Shown: positions 41,063 through 48,866 of the stretch, piece by piece | How positions within the stretch are numbered: the stretch's first letter is position 1 | Layout of the letters: every line of letters begins with the position of its first letter | Notes under the pieces: generated by a model | What the model was told of the DNA's origin: nothing | Databases searched by the model: none | Seen by the model: only the letters and a program-made list of their open reading frames with translations | DNA from: Eubacteriales bacterium | GTDB taxonomy: Bacteria > Bacillota > Clostridia > Oscillospirales > Butyricicoccaceae | DNA: 64,000 bases | Direction: 5' to 3' | NCBI GenBank assembly: GCA_030539335.1 | Contig: JAUNSG010000012.1 | Location: 1 to 64,000 of the forward strand | Translations under genes and position numbers: made by a program

Positions 41063-41180
41063 CTGCCTGCACGGAAATCAATCTGCTCTTAAATAGACTA
41101 TTTTTGTGCAAAATACGCAGAAAATAAGCGTTTAAGATACAGCAAAGTGACGAAAAATGAAATTATGGAAAATTAAAATT

Positions 41181-41210
41181 AGAAATGCGGAGAGAGAAAA
41201 TGCTATAATA
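41181..41210 (+). promoter_or_regulatory. Probable promoter of the micro-ORF pair
   Basis: TAGAAA at 41181-41186 and TATAAT at 41205-41210 with an 18-base spacer, about 35 bases before the first small frame. Confidence 0.4.
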
Positions 41211-41244
41211 AGGATAAATTCAGAGGAAAGGAACGACTCCCGAA

Positions 41245-41397
41245 ATGGTTTTGAAGAAGACACAGCAGATGGCACAGGAAACCACTTTTGCACGACTGGC
41301 GACGTTGGATGAGGCGACGCAGAAAAAGATTGCAAAGAAATATTACGGAGGAAATCGCCCCTGGAAACCCACAAAAGAAAGGAACAAAAAATCATGA
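41245..41397 (+). CDS. Small basic protein, coupled to the next gene (50 aa)
   Basis: A 50-residue frame starting MVLKKTQQMAQETTFARLAT and ending in a basic tail WKPTKERNKKS. Its TGA overlaps the ATG of the next frame (ATGA), a strong sign of translational coupling. AAAGGA lies 12 bases before the start, rather far. TATAAT lies upstream and a terminator lies after the second gene, so the two form a miniature operon. The function is unknown. Confidence 0.45.
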   Translation: MVLKKTQQMAQETTFARLATLDEATQKKIAKKYYGGNRPWKPTKERNKKS

Positions 41398-41594
41398 AAC
41401 GAGTACTGAGCGCATGCCTGCAGCAGACCATCCGTTTTGAGAGCAGACAGGAATTTGAAGAATACACCCGACAGCTTGACAGCAAACAGAAGACATACCA
41501 CATCGACGCAGTAACCGAAGAGCCGATCGGCTCGGTGGTGGCGACTGTGCGCAAGCAGTACAACGCCTATCCGGTCGGCAAATATCTGGACTGA
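41394..41594 (+). CDS. Small protein of unknown function (66 aa)
   Basis: Begins MKRVLSACLQQTIRFES and continues EEYTRQLDSKQKTYHIDAV and VVATVRKQYNAYPVGKYLD. Predicted alternation of strand and helix suggests a compact alpha/beta fold. GGAGG lies in the preceding gene's end, but far away, so translation probably depends on coupling through ATGA. A strong terminator follows at 41606. No family is recognised. Its even composition and position in a bounded unit support a real gene. Confidence 0.55.
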   Translation: MKRVLSACLQQTIRFESRQEFEEYTRQLDSKQKTYHIDAVTEEPIGSVVATVRKQYNAYPVGKYLD

Positions 41595-41605
41595 GAACAT
41601 CGCCT

Positions 41606-41639
41606 GAGGAATCGAGACCAATCGGTTCCTCTTTTTTTT
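41606..41639 (+). terminator. Intrinsic terminator of the micro-ORF pair
   Basis: GAGGAATCG at 41606-41614 pairs with CGGTTCCTC at 41623-41631 (one G-T pair), then eight Ts. Confidence 0.85.
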
Positions 41640-41747
41640 GCGCGCAAAGGGAACGTCAAATTTATGAAAAAAAGTTTTGCCGTCTGTCCAAATGGCCCGG
41701 AGAAATTCGTTATAATAAATAGAGACCGAAAAAACAGGAGAAAACCT

Positions 41748-42281
41748 ATGCTGGCCTTTTGTGCAATCCTCGATGACGAACAACAGAACAGAGAATTTGA
41801 AGTGATGTACTATCGCTACCGGAAGCTGCTCTATCGGGCGGCCTATGCGGTATTGCAGGATCATTTCGAGGCAGAGGACGCAGTCAGCCAGACCTTTTGG
41901 AAGGCGGCGGAGCATTTTGATCAGATTTCGCAGCCGGTCTGTCCAAAAACCAAACGGTTTCTCGTTCTCATTTGTGAGCGGACCGCCATTGACCGCTATC
42001 GAAAGCGCGGGAGGACGGGCAGTGTTTCGCTGGATGCAATGGAATTTGATCTGCCGGATGCTTTGGTGTCCGTCCTTCCGGAGGAGGAGGGGAGTCTGGG
42101 GGCGGCGATTGCACGGCTGCCTAGGACCTACCGGGAGGTGATCCTGCTGCGGTATGCAGATGGATATTCCGTGCGCGAGATTGCAGGTCTGCTGTCGATG
42201 AGCGAAGCGGCGGTCTATAAGGCGATCGAGCGGGGAAAGAAAAAGCTGGAACAATTTTTGAACGAGGAGGGAAAGGCATGA
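41748..42281 (+). CDS. ECF-type RNA polymerase sigma factor
   Basis: A 177-residue sigma-70 family protein. Region 2 covers FEVMYYRYRKLLYRAAYAVL and HFEAEDAVSQTFWKAAEHF. Region 4 covers AIARLPRTYREVILLRYADG and SVREIAGLLSMSEAAVYKAI, the DNA-reading helix-turn-helix. CAGGAG precedes the ATG at 41748. It overlaps the next gene by ATGA, and that gene encodes a membrane protein with a cytoplasmic N-terminal region, the usual anti-sigma pairing. The signal sensed is unknown. Confidence 0.9.
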   Translation: MLAFCAILDDEQQNREFEVMYYRYRKLLYRAAYAVLQDHFEAEDAVSQTFWKAAEHFDQISQPVCPKTKRFLVLICERTAIDRYRKRGRTGSVSLDAMEFDLPDALVSVLPEEEGSLGAAIARLPRTYREVILLRYADGYSVREIAGLLSMSEAAVYKAIERGKKKLEQFLNEEGKA

Positions 42282-42931
42282 AGTGGAGCGACGAGCTGCT
42301 CCAGCAGGGAGCCGTACAGGCCGCGAGGATTTTGGACCGTTCGTATGCAGAGACGGAGGAAACCGTGGAGTTTTCGGCGGCGTTTGAGCGTGACATGCAG
42401 CGCCTGCTTTCGTCGCAAAAAAGACCGCGCCGGAAAACGTTATGGCGCTGGATTGCGATTGCCGCCTGTCTGCTGCTCGTGGTGCAGGCCGGCTTTACAG
42501 AAACCGGACAGGCGGCGTTGACCGCCCTGCTTCAGCGGATTACGATTGTGCAGGGGGACAGCCGCACCCTGACCTACCAGACGACCGGGGAGACCACGCG
42601 CACCGTTCCGCCGATGGAGCCGACGACACTTCCGGAAGGCATGGTGCTGGCCGAGCAATATGACAGCGAACACCTCCGCATCCGGGAATACACCGGGGAG
42701 AAGGGGGAATACCTGCGCTATGAGCAGGAATATGCCGGGGGAACACGGTTCCGCTATGAGGCGGAGGAAGTGGAGTATCTGACCATTGGGGAGGACGATC
42801 GCGCCATCTACCTTTCCGATGACGAATTTGATACGCGGATGCTGGTCTGGCTGGATGGGACGTCACGGCTCATCCTGACTGGAAATCTGGAAAAAGAGAC
42901 CATGGTGGAGATCGCGAACAGCGTGAACTGA
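42278..42931 (+). CDS. Probable anti-sigma factor, single-pass membrane protein (DUF4367-like C-terminus)
   Basis: A 217-residue protein with a cytoplasmic part of about 55 residues (EFSAAFERDMQRLLSSQK), one membrane helix (LWRWIAIAACLLLVVQAG) and an outer domain with PTTLPEGMVLAEQYDSEHLRI, followed by ETMVEIANSVN at the end. The last part matches the DUF4367 pattern (YLPEGF ... LTGxLxKEExIKIAESI) seen in clostridial anti-sigma proteins. Coupling to the sigma gene supports this role. Confidence 0.7.
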   Translation: MKWSDELLQQGAVQAARILDRSYAETEETVEFSAAFERDMQRLLSSQKRPRRKTLWRWIAIAACLLLVVQAGFTETGQAALTALLQRITIVQGDSRTLTYQTTGETTRTVPPMEPTTLPEGMVLAEQYDSEHLRIREYTGEKGEYLRYEQEYAGGTRFRYEAEEVEYLTIGEDDRAIYLSDDEFDTRMLVWLDGTSRLILTGNLEKETMVEIANSVN

Positions 42932-42948
42932 GGGGAAGGAGAAGCGAT

Positions 42949-43563
42949 ATGAAAAACAGGATGGTGGGGATTTTCGCTTTGCTGGTGCTTCTGACGGGAT
43001 GCGGGGGAGAGCCAGCGCCGGGGTCTGCGGACCCATCGGTGGTCGAGAGCAGGGTGGTCCGACAGGAGCCGCGCACCGAAGAGGAATTTGTCGCGCAGGC
43101 AGCCGCCATGGTGCAGACAGTGTTTGCTTTGGACGTCAGTGGATATGAAAGCGAGATCACCATAGAGGATTTGGAGCTTCGATTTTACTCCGGCGGGGAG
43201 CCATCGGCACCCTACTATCTTGTTGCCTGGAGGGAGGGAGATCGATTGCCGTGCTGGCTGTACCGGAGGGGAATGCCAAAACAAAGCACAAAAGAGATTC
43301 TTGACCCGAATACGCTGCCTGATCTTGCACGGCAGTTTTTGACCCAGACACTCGGGGTGGAGGAACTTTCAGATGAGGTGGAGCTGTATGCCTATTCCGA
43401 CCGGTTCGCCGTACTGCTGCGGGATACCGAGGGGCTGCGCTATCATGTGCTGTACACACAGGCAGACGGCACGCTGTGCGGGTATCAAATTTTTGATGAC
43501 GAACAATCGCTGCACCGGTTCTATGAGGAACAGGGCGCGGAGAAAATTCCGGAGGAAAAATAG
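42949..43563 (+). CDS. Lipoprotein of unknown function
   Basis: A 204-residue protein with a lipoprotein signal: FALLVLLTGCGGEP, giving modified Cys19. The mature part is acidic and has alternating strands, with EITIEDLELRFYSGG and YHVLYTQADGTLCGYQIFDD. It follows the anti-sigma gene by 17 bases after GGGGAAGGAGAAG, so it is part of the sigma operon and may be the surface sensor or a target. No family recognised. Confidence 0.65.
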   Translation: MKNRMVGIFALLVLLTGCGGEPAPGSADPSVVESRVVRQEPRTEEEFVAQAAAMVQTVFALDVSGYESEITIEDLELRFYSGGEPSAPYYLVAWREGDRLPCWLYRRGMPKQSTKEILDPNTLPDLARQFLTQTLGVEELSDEVELYAYSDRFAVLLRDTEGLRYHVLYTQADGTLCGYQIFDDEQSLHRFYEEQGAEKIPEEK

Positions 43564-43619
43564 AACCCGATGCGATCGGACATACTAACACCGAAAATCG
43601 AAAAAAGGAGTTGGTATGT

Positions 43620-43928
43620 ATGGCAGTTTTCTCAGTCAGTGAGGAACAGTTTCCGGAGAAGGTACTGAACGCGGAGAAGCCGGTTTTGGTGGATTTCTGG
43701 GCCTCGTGGTGCGGCCCGTGCCGGCAGCTTTCGCCGTTGATTGATGACATCGCCGCTGAGCATCCGGAGATTGAGGTCGCCAAGGTCAACATCGATGAGG
43801 AACCGAATCTTGCACAGCAGTATCGCATTGCATCGGTTCCCTCGCTGATCCTGTTCAAAGATGGCAAGGTGGAAAACCGCGCCGTCGGCGTGCGTCCGCG
43901 CAATGAGATCGAAATGATGATCCAGTAA
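43620..43928 (+). CDS. Thioredoxin
   Basis: A 102-residue redox protein. VLVDFWASWCGPCRQLSPLID holds the CGPC active site, KVNIDEEPNLAQQYRIASVPSL carries the cis-Pro, and LILFKDGKVENRAVGV the final strands. AAAGGAG lies nine bases before the ATG at 43620; the TTG at 43611 is less likely. It reduces disulfides in cytoplasmic proteins. A terminator follows at once. Confidence 0.95.
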   Translation: MAVFSVSEEQFPEKVLNAEKPVLVDFWASWCGPCRQLSPLIDDIAAEHPEIEVAKVNIDEEPNLAQQYRIASVPSLILFKDGKVENRAVGVRPRNEIEMMIQ

Positions 43929-43934
43929 AACGCC

Positions 43935-43972
43935 GAAACCTCTCGCGGGAAAGCCTGCGGGAGGTTTCGATT
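43935..43972 (+). terminator. Terminator after thioredoxin
   Basis: GAAACCTC at 43935-43942 pairs with GAGGTTTC at 43961-43968, extended by CGCGGG/CCTGCG, then GATTTCG. It has a weak T-run and may serve the opposing small gene as well. Confidence 0.65.
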
Positions 43973-44002
43973 TCGTGAGGAATTCGAAAAACGGATGACA
44001 AG

Positions 44003-44338
44003 TCAGAGAAGCAGCAAAATACCACGGAGCACAAGCTCCAACCCAAAAGTCATTTTTGCAAAAAGGAAGCGCAGCTCCATCGTGAACAGTTGGAGCAGCT
44101 CTGCCTGTATCGGGGAGAGCTTGGAAGGCAAGAGATTTTGAACCATACGAAGGGGTGCTTGTTCCGCGGTACGGGAAATCGCGATCGGGGTTTCCCCGTA
44201 CCACGCTTCGATGGCAGGGATGTCCTGCGGCTCGTCCGCGGGAGAGAAGGTAAATCCAATCGGATTTGCGTGGCAGGCATAGAGGATTACCGATACAAAT
44301 ACAAACAGTATGCCCAAATAAATTCCTTTTTTTCTCAT
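44003..44338 (-). CDS. Small membrane or lipoprotein of unknown function (111 aa)
   Basis: The protein opens MRKKGIYLGILFVFVSVILYACHANP, a signal or anchor segment with a lipobox-like LYAC. The centre is soluble (PAIEAWYGETPIAIS), and the last 35 residues form amphipathic and hydrophobic helices (LFTMELRFLFAKMTFGLELVLRGILLLL). GAGGTG precedes the ATG at 44338. It is divergent from a small XRE regulator, and the shared 114-base gap carries a long palindrome, so the regulator probably controls it. Function unknown. Confidence 0.55.
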   Translation of the reverse strand: MRKKGIYLGILFVFVSVILYACHANPIGFTFSPADEPQDIPAIEAWYGETPIAISRTAEQAPLRMVQNLLPSKLSPIQAELLQLFTMELRFLFAKMTFGLELVLRGILLLL

Positions 44339-44355
44339 GTAAGCACCTCGGTTAT

Positions 44356-44403
44356 AGTCATAAATATAGCTATGTTGTGTTTATTATAGCTATAATTATG
44401 ACT
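44356..44403. promoter_or_regulatory. Operator-like long palindrome between divergent small genes
   Basis: The arm at 44356-44373 (AGTCATAAATATAGCTAT) matches the inverted arm at 44386-44403 (ATAGCTATAATTATGACT) with one mismatch over 18 bases. It lies between the lipoprotein-like gene and the XRE gene and overlaps their likely promoters. Confidence 0.65.
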
Positions 44404-44452
44404 ATTGTCAAGAATATAACTACATAATATTCTTGATATAGTAGGTGATTGC

Positions 44453-44665
44453 ATGATACGATACGACCGCTTCTGGGACACCATGCGAGAGCGTGGGGAG
44501 AGCACATACACGCTGATCAACAAACACAACATCAGCAGTGGGACGATTGACCGAATCCGCAAGGGAAAAGGGATTACGACGACAAAGCTGGATGATTTTT
44601 GCCGGATTTTCCACTGCAAAGTGGAAGATCTGATTGAATATGTGGAAGAGAGCGACAGTATTTGA
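44453..44665 (+). CDS. Small XRE-family (Cro/C1-type) regulator
   Basis: A 70-residue single-domain DNA-binding protein: YDRFWDTMRERGESTYTLIN, NISSGTIDRIRKGKGITTTK (recognition helix), and LDDFCRIFHCKVEDLIEYV. The pattern matches the compact YozG-like group. It has no sensor domain, so it may act as a constitutive or antagonist-controlled repressor. TAGGTG lies before the ATG. The palindrome upstream is the likely target, giving autoregulation and control of the divergent gene. Confidence 0.85.
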   Translation: MIRYDRFWDTMRERGESTYTLINKHNISSGTIDRIRKGKGITTTKLDDFCRIFHCKVEDLIEYVEESDSI

Positions 44666-44676
44666 AGCAAGACGAA

Positions 44677-44716
44677 AAGCCTCCCGCAGGAATTTATCCT
44701 GCGGGAGGCTTCTTTT
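44677..44716. terminator. Bidirectional terminator between XRE gene and purL
   Basis: AAGCCTCCCGCAGGA at 44677-44691 pairs perfectly with TCCTGCGGGAGGCTT at 44697-44711, with TCTTTT after it on the plus strand and TTCGTC on the other. It lies between convergent genes. Confidence 0.85.
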
Positions 44717-44734
44717 ATCGGATTCTATCCAATC

Positions 44735-47700
44735 TTACTTAAAATACTTCACACCGTTCTCAAACAGCGGCTGATACTTCTCGCCGAAGATGTTCTTGCC
44801 GACGTACTTGGTATAACGTTCGGAGTGACCCATCTTGCCGAGGACACGGCCATCCGGGGAAGTGATGCCCTCGATCGCACACATCGAGCCGTTCGGGTTG
44901 TACGCGATGTCCATGGACGGATTTCCGTCGAAGTCGACATACTGGAAGGCAACCTGGCCGTTGGCAATCAAGCGGTCGATCTCGGCCTGCGGGGCGACAA
45001 AGCGGCCTTCGCCGTGGGAAATGGCGATGGAGTGCAGATCGCCGACCTCACAGGAGGACAGCCACGGGGACTTGACCGAAGCGACGCGCGTCTGTACATA
45101 ACGCGACTGGTGGCGGCCGATCAGGTTGTAGGTCAGCGTCGGGCAGGTGTTGTCCAGATCGCGGATCTCACCATACGGCACCAGACCCAGCTTGATGAGT
45201 GCCTGGAAGCCGTTGCAGATGCCGAGCATCAGGCCGTCACGGTTGTTCAGCAGGTCGTGAACGGCGTCCTTGATGGCCGGGGCACGCAGGAACGAAGCGA
45301 TGAACTTACCGGAACCGTCCGGCTCGTCGCCGCCGGAGAAGCCGCCCGGAAGGATCATCATCTGGGAGCCGCGGATGGCAGCTTCCAGTTCCTCGGCCGA
45401 TGCCATCAGGGCATCCTGCGACAGGTTGCGGACGACGACGATCTTTGCCTCGCCGCCAGCTGTTTCGATGGCCTTGGCGGTGTCATATTCGCAGTTCGTG
45501 CCCGGGAAGACCGGGATGACGGCGGATGGACGGGCGGTCTTGACCGCCGGAGCCTTGGTAAAGCGTTCGGTGCAGGACGGCTTGGTCAGGTTTTCATCCG
45601 AAGCTGCCGTGCGGGTCGGGAAGACGCTCTCCAGCGTGCCCTCCAGGGCGTTCTTCAGCTCGTCCAGTGTGATCTTCTCACCGAACGCATCAATATACGG
45701 CTTGTCGGTGGTGATGCCGATCATCCACGACGGGATGTTCTCCAGCTCTTCCGTCGCCTCGACCACGATGCCGCCGAAGTTCTTGAGGAACAGCGCATCC
45801 GGGGTGAAGTACGGGCTGAAGGTAAAGCCGATGTCGTTGCCGATGGTCATCTTGGAGATGGCCTCTGCGACACCGCCAACGGACAGCGCCCAGGCGGAGA
45901 CGACACGGCCGTCTGCGATCAATTCCTGTACCAGCTCCCACATCGTGCGGATCGCGGAATAATCCGGGGAACCGTCTTCGTGATATGCGGCATCAAACAG
46001 ATAGACCGGGTGGCCGGCGGCCTTGAACTCCGGAGAGATCAGGCTGTCTGCCTCCTGCGGAGCGATCGCAAAGGAGACCAGCGTCGGCGGAACGTGCATG
46101 TCGTCGTAGGTGCCGGACATCGAGTCCTTTCCGCCGATCGCAGCACGGCACAGGCATTCCTGTGCATTGTATGCGCCCAGCAGAGCGGCAAGCGGTGTGC
46201 CGAACTTCTCCGGGTCGCGGTTCAGATGTTCAAAGTATTCCTGGAAGGTCAGGTAAGCGGTGTGGTAATCGCATCCGGCAGCAACCAGACGGGCGACCGA
46301 TTCGATGACCGAAGCGGAAGCGCCGAGGAACGGGTTCTGCTCCATATAATACGGATCAAAACCAAAGCCCATGACCGAAGCGGTCGAGCACTGGCCATCC
46401 TGTGCGGGCAGGGTGGCTGCCATGACCTGCGTCGGGGTCAGCTGGTTCTTGCCGCCATATGGCATGAATACCGAGTTTGCACCGATCGAGCCGTCAAACC
46501 GCTCGGTCAGACCGCGCTCGAGGCAGATGTTGAGCTGTGCGGCCTGATTCAGGATCTTCTCGCGCAGCGTTTCGCCCTCCGTCGGGCAGGTGATGTCCGG
46601 ATTCGGCAGAACCGGGATATGGGCATCGGCGTGCTTGGATGCGCCGTTGGTGTTCAGGAAGTCACGGGAGACATCAACGATCGTGTTGCCGTTCCAGGTC
46701 ATGCGCAGACGGTTGGTGTCGGTCACCTTGGCAACGATGGTCGCCTCGATGTTCTCCTGTGCGGCCAGCTTGACGAATGCCTCGGCATTCTCCGGAGCGA
46801 CGACGACTGCCATGCGCTCCTGCGATTCGGAAATCGCCAGCTCGGTGCCGTCCAGGCCGTCATATTTCTTCGGGACCGCATTCAGGTCGATATCCAGTCC
46901 GTCGGCCAGCTCGCCGATGGCAACCGAGACGCCGCCCGCGCCGAAGTCGTTGCAGCGGCGGATCATGCGGGTCGCCTCCGGATTGCGGAACAGGCGCTGA
47001 ATCTTGCGTTCCTCCGGCGGATTGCCCTTCTGGACCTCGGCGCCGCAGGTTTCCAGCGATTCGGTGGTGTGGCTCTTGGAGGAGCCGGTTGCACCGCCGC
47101 AGCCGTCACGGCCTGTGCGGCCGCCCAGCAGGATGATGATATCGCCCGGGTCCGGAACCTCACGGATGACGTTCTCAATCGGAGCCGCGCCGACAACCGC
47201 ACCGATTTCCATGCGCTTGGCAATATAGCCCGGATGGTAGATCTCGTGTACCAGGCCGGTCGCCAGACCGATCTGGTTGCCGTAGGAGGAATAACCGCCG
47301 GCAGCGGTGGTACACAGCTTGCGCTGGGGCAGCTTGTGCTCCAGGGTCTCGTTCAACGGGACGGTCGGATCACCGGCGCCCGTGACGCGCATCGCCTGAT
47401 AGACATAGGAGCGTCCGGAGAGCGGGTCGCGGATGGCGCCGCCCAGACAGGTAGCCGCACCGCCGAACGGTTCGATCTCGGTCGGGTGGTTGTGGGTTTC
47501 GTTCTTAAACATCAGGAGCCACGGCTTTTTCTCGCCGTCAATGTTGGCATCCACACGGATCGAGCAGGCGTTGATCTCTTCGCTCTCGTCCAGATTGCTC
47601 AGGAAGCCGCGCTTTTTGAGCACCTTGGCGCCGGCGGTACCGATGTCCATCAGGGTCACCGGACGCTTTGCCGCCTTCTCCGGTCCGTAGACCTCAGCGC

Positions 47701-48469
47701 GGGAGCTGAGATAACGATCATAGACCTTCTGTACCATCGGGTCTTCAATGTTGGCGTGGTCGATTTCCGTCAGGAACGTCGTGTGGCGGCAGTGATCGGA
47801 CCAATAGGTGTCGATCATGCGGACCTCGGTGATGGTCGGGTCGCGCTGCTCCTCGCCGGCAAAGTAGTTCTGGAGGAACTTCAGGTCGTCCAGATCCATG
47901 GCCAGACCAAGGGAGGCCAGCAGCTCCTGCAGAGCCGCCTCATCCATGGAGATGAAGCCGGTAACGGTCTCAACCGTCGTCGGGATGGCATAGTTGGCAT
48001 CCAGCGTCTCCGGCTTGTCCGGGGAGGCTTCGCGCGAATCCACCGGGTTGATCAGATAGCCACGGATTTTATCCAGCTCTTCCTCGGTCAGCTTGCCGCC
48101 CAGCACATAGATGTGTGCCGCCGCAACCTTCGGACGTTCGCCCTGCGTCATGAGCTGAATGCACTGCGCACAGGAGTCGGAACGCTGGTCATACTGACCC
48201 GGAAGCGGCTCCACGGCGAGGATGGTATAATCGCCCTCCGGCATCGGGAAGGTCTCGTCGTAGCAGACATCCACCATCGGCTCGGAGAACACAATGTTCT
48301 TTGCCTTGGCGTAGACATCCGCATCAATGCCCTCAACGTCGTACCGGCACAGCTCCCGTACCGACGTCAGCGCAGGAATTTCCAGCAGGCTGCTCATATT
48401 CGCGCAAAGTGCCTTTGCCGCGCTGTCAAAGCCGGGCTGCTTTTCCGTGTAGCATCGTAATACTGCCAT
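44735..48469 (-). CDS. purL: Phosphoribosylformylglycinamidine synthase, single-chain (PurL with fused glutaminase)
   Basis: A 1244-residue enzyme for step four of purine synthesis, turning FGAR, glutamine and ATP into FGAM. It joins the large synthase to a glutaminase in one chain, as in Proteobacteria and many Clostridia, whereas Bacillus uses PurS/Q/L. Synthase motifs are DTYWSDHCRHTTFLTEI, FKNETHNHPTEIEPFGGAATCLGG, and GGKDSMSGTY. The glutaminase begins AVIPVFPGTNCEYDTA, with PGGFSGGDEPDGSGKF, nucleophile Cys in LGICNGFQ and His in HGEGRF. AGAGGTG precedes the ATG. No other pur genes are adjacent. Confidence 0.95.
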   Translation of the reverse strand: MAVLRCYTEKQPGFDSAAKALCANMSSLLEIPALTSVRELCRYDVEGIDADVYAKAKNIVFSEPMVDVCYDETFPMPEGDYTILAVEPLPGQYDQRSDSCAQCIQLMTQGERPKVAAAHIYVLGGKLTEEELDKIRGYLINPVDSREASPDKPETLDANYAIPTTVETVTGFISMDEAALQELLASLGLAMDLDDLKFLQNYFAGEEQRDPTITEVRMIDTYWSDHCRHTTFLTEIDHANIEDPMVQKVYDRYLSSRAEVYGPEKAAKRPVTLMDIGTAGAKVLKKRGFLSNLDESEEINACSIRVDANIDGEKKPWLLMFKNETHNHPTEIEPFGGAATCLGGAIRDPLSGRSYVYQAMRVTGAGDPTVPLNETLEHKLPQRKLCTTAAGGYSSYGNQIGLATGLVHEIYHPGYIAKRMEIGAVVGAAPIENVIREVPDPGDIIILLGGRTGRDGCGGATGSSKSHTTESLETCGAEVQKGNPPEERKIQRLFRNPEATRMIRRCNDFGAGGVSVAIGELADGLDIDLNAVPKKYDGLDGTELAISESQERMAVVVAPENAEAFVKLAAQENIEATIVAKVTDTNRLRMTWNGNTIVDVSRDFLNTNGASKHADAHIPVLPNPDITCPTEGETLREKILNQAAQLNICLERGLTERFDGSIGANSVFMPYGGKNQLTPTQVMAATLPAQDGQCSTASVMGFGFDPYYMEQNPFLGASASVIESVARLVAAGCDYHTAYLTFQEYFEHLNRDPEKFGTPLAALLGAYNAQECLCRAAIGGKDSMSGTYDDMHVPPTLVSFAIAPQEADSLISPEFKAAGHPVYLFDAAYHEDGSPDYSAIRTMWELVQELIADGRVVSAWALSVGGVAEAISKMTIGNDIGFTFSPYFTPDALFLKNFGGIVVEATEELENIPSWMIGITTDKPYIDAFGEKITLDELKNALEGTLESVFPTRTAASDENLTKPSCTERFTKAPAVKTARPSAVIPVFPGTNCEYDTAKAIETAGGEAKIVVVRNLSQDALMASAEELEAAIRGSQMMILPGGFSGGDEPDGSGKFIASFLRAPAIKDAVHDLLNNRDGLMLGICNGFQALIKLGLVPYGEIRDLDNTCPTLTYNLIGRHQSRYVQTRVASVKSPWLSSCEVGDLHSIAISHGEGRFVAPQAEIDRLIANGQVAFQYVDFDGNPSMDIAYNPNGSMCAIEGITSPDGRVLGKMGHSERYTKYVGKNIFGEKYQPLFENGVKYFK

Positions 48470-48520
48470 ATTGCACCTCTTTGTCTGTTTGTTATCAGAA
48501 TGAGTGTAATTCTACAGACC

Positions 48521-48549
48521 ATGATACCGTTTTTGCCGCCGGATTGCAA
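48521..48549 (-). promoter_or_regulatory. Probable purL promoter
   Basis: On the minus strand TTGCAA (48544-48549) and TATCAT (48521-48526) are 17 bases apart, about 50 bases before the purL start. No purine riboswitch was seen in the short leader. Confidence 0.6.
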
Positions 48550-48659
48550 TGGCTGCGGCGACGAAATTAGATCTACTTTTGGCGTATTTCTTGATGTTTT
48601 CAATATGCTATAAACCGAAAACAGGAGGCAATGGATTGTGGAAACCCGGTTAATTCTCC

Positions 48660-48688
48660 TTGCAACCCATTTCACCATGTTGTATAAT
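48660..48688 (+). promoter_or_regulatory. Probable promoter of the rpe leader transcript
   Basis: TTGCAA at 48660-48665 and TATAAT at 48683-48688 with a 17-base spacer. Confidence 0.65.
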
Positions 48689-48691
48689 ACT

Positions 48692-48866
48692 TACAGACAG
48701 CCATGGCAGAAGGGGACTGCCCCAAAGGACAGCCCCCGGTATGCGAAAGGCGGCGCCAGCTGGCGCGACACGGGGCGGCGCGCCCGGACTCCCCATGGTC
48801 TGACCGCCTGTTCCAACATATGAGAACAACGGCGTAAGTGTGCGCCGCGGAAAGGAAAGATTCTAT
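48692..48866 (+). ncRNA. GC-rich structured leader upstream of rpe, unknown class
   Basis: After the promoter comes a 175-base stretch much richer in GC than neighbouring gaps. CAGACAGCCATGG at 48694-48706 can close with CCATGGTCTG at 48793-48802. Inside, GGGGACTGCCCC, GGCGCCAGCTGGCGC and GGCGCGCC form local hairpins. Near the end GGCG/CGCC (48831-48847) pairs just before the ribosome site GAAAGGAAAG. No known riboswitch core was recognised. It could be a new cis-regulator or simply a GC-rich leader. Confidence 0.4.

Noticed and set aside
44825..48460. A 1211-codon plus-strand frame opposite purL
   Set aside because: purL is unmistakable on the other strand, and the antisense translation is compositionally odd (rich in Arg, Asp and Gly) and matches no fold.
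48692..48866. A T-box, ZTP or purine riboswitch before rpe
   Set aside because: The required cores (AGGGTGGNACCGCG for T-box, CCGCCUGGGCA-type for ZTP, the purine aptamer loops) are not present. GACCGCCTG is only a partial resemblance.
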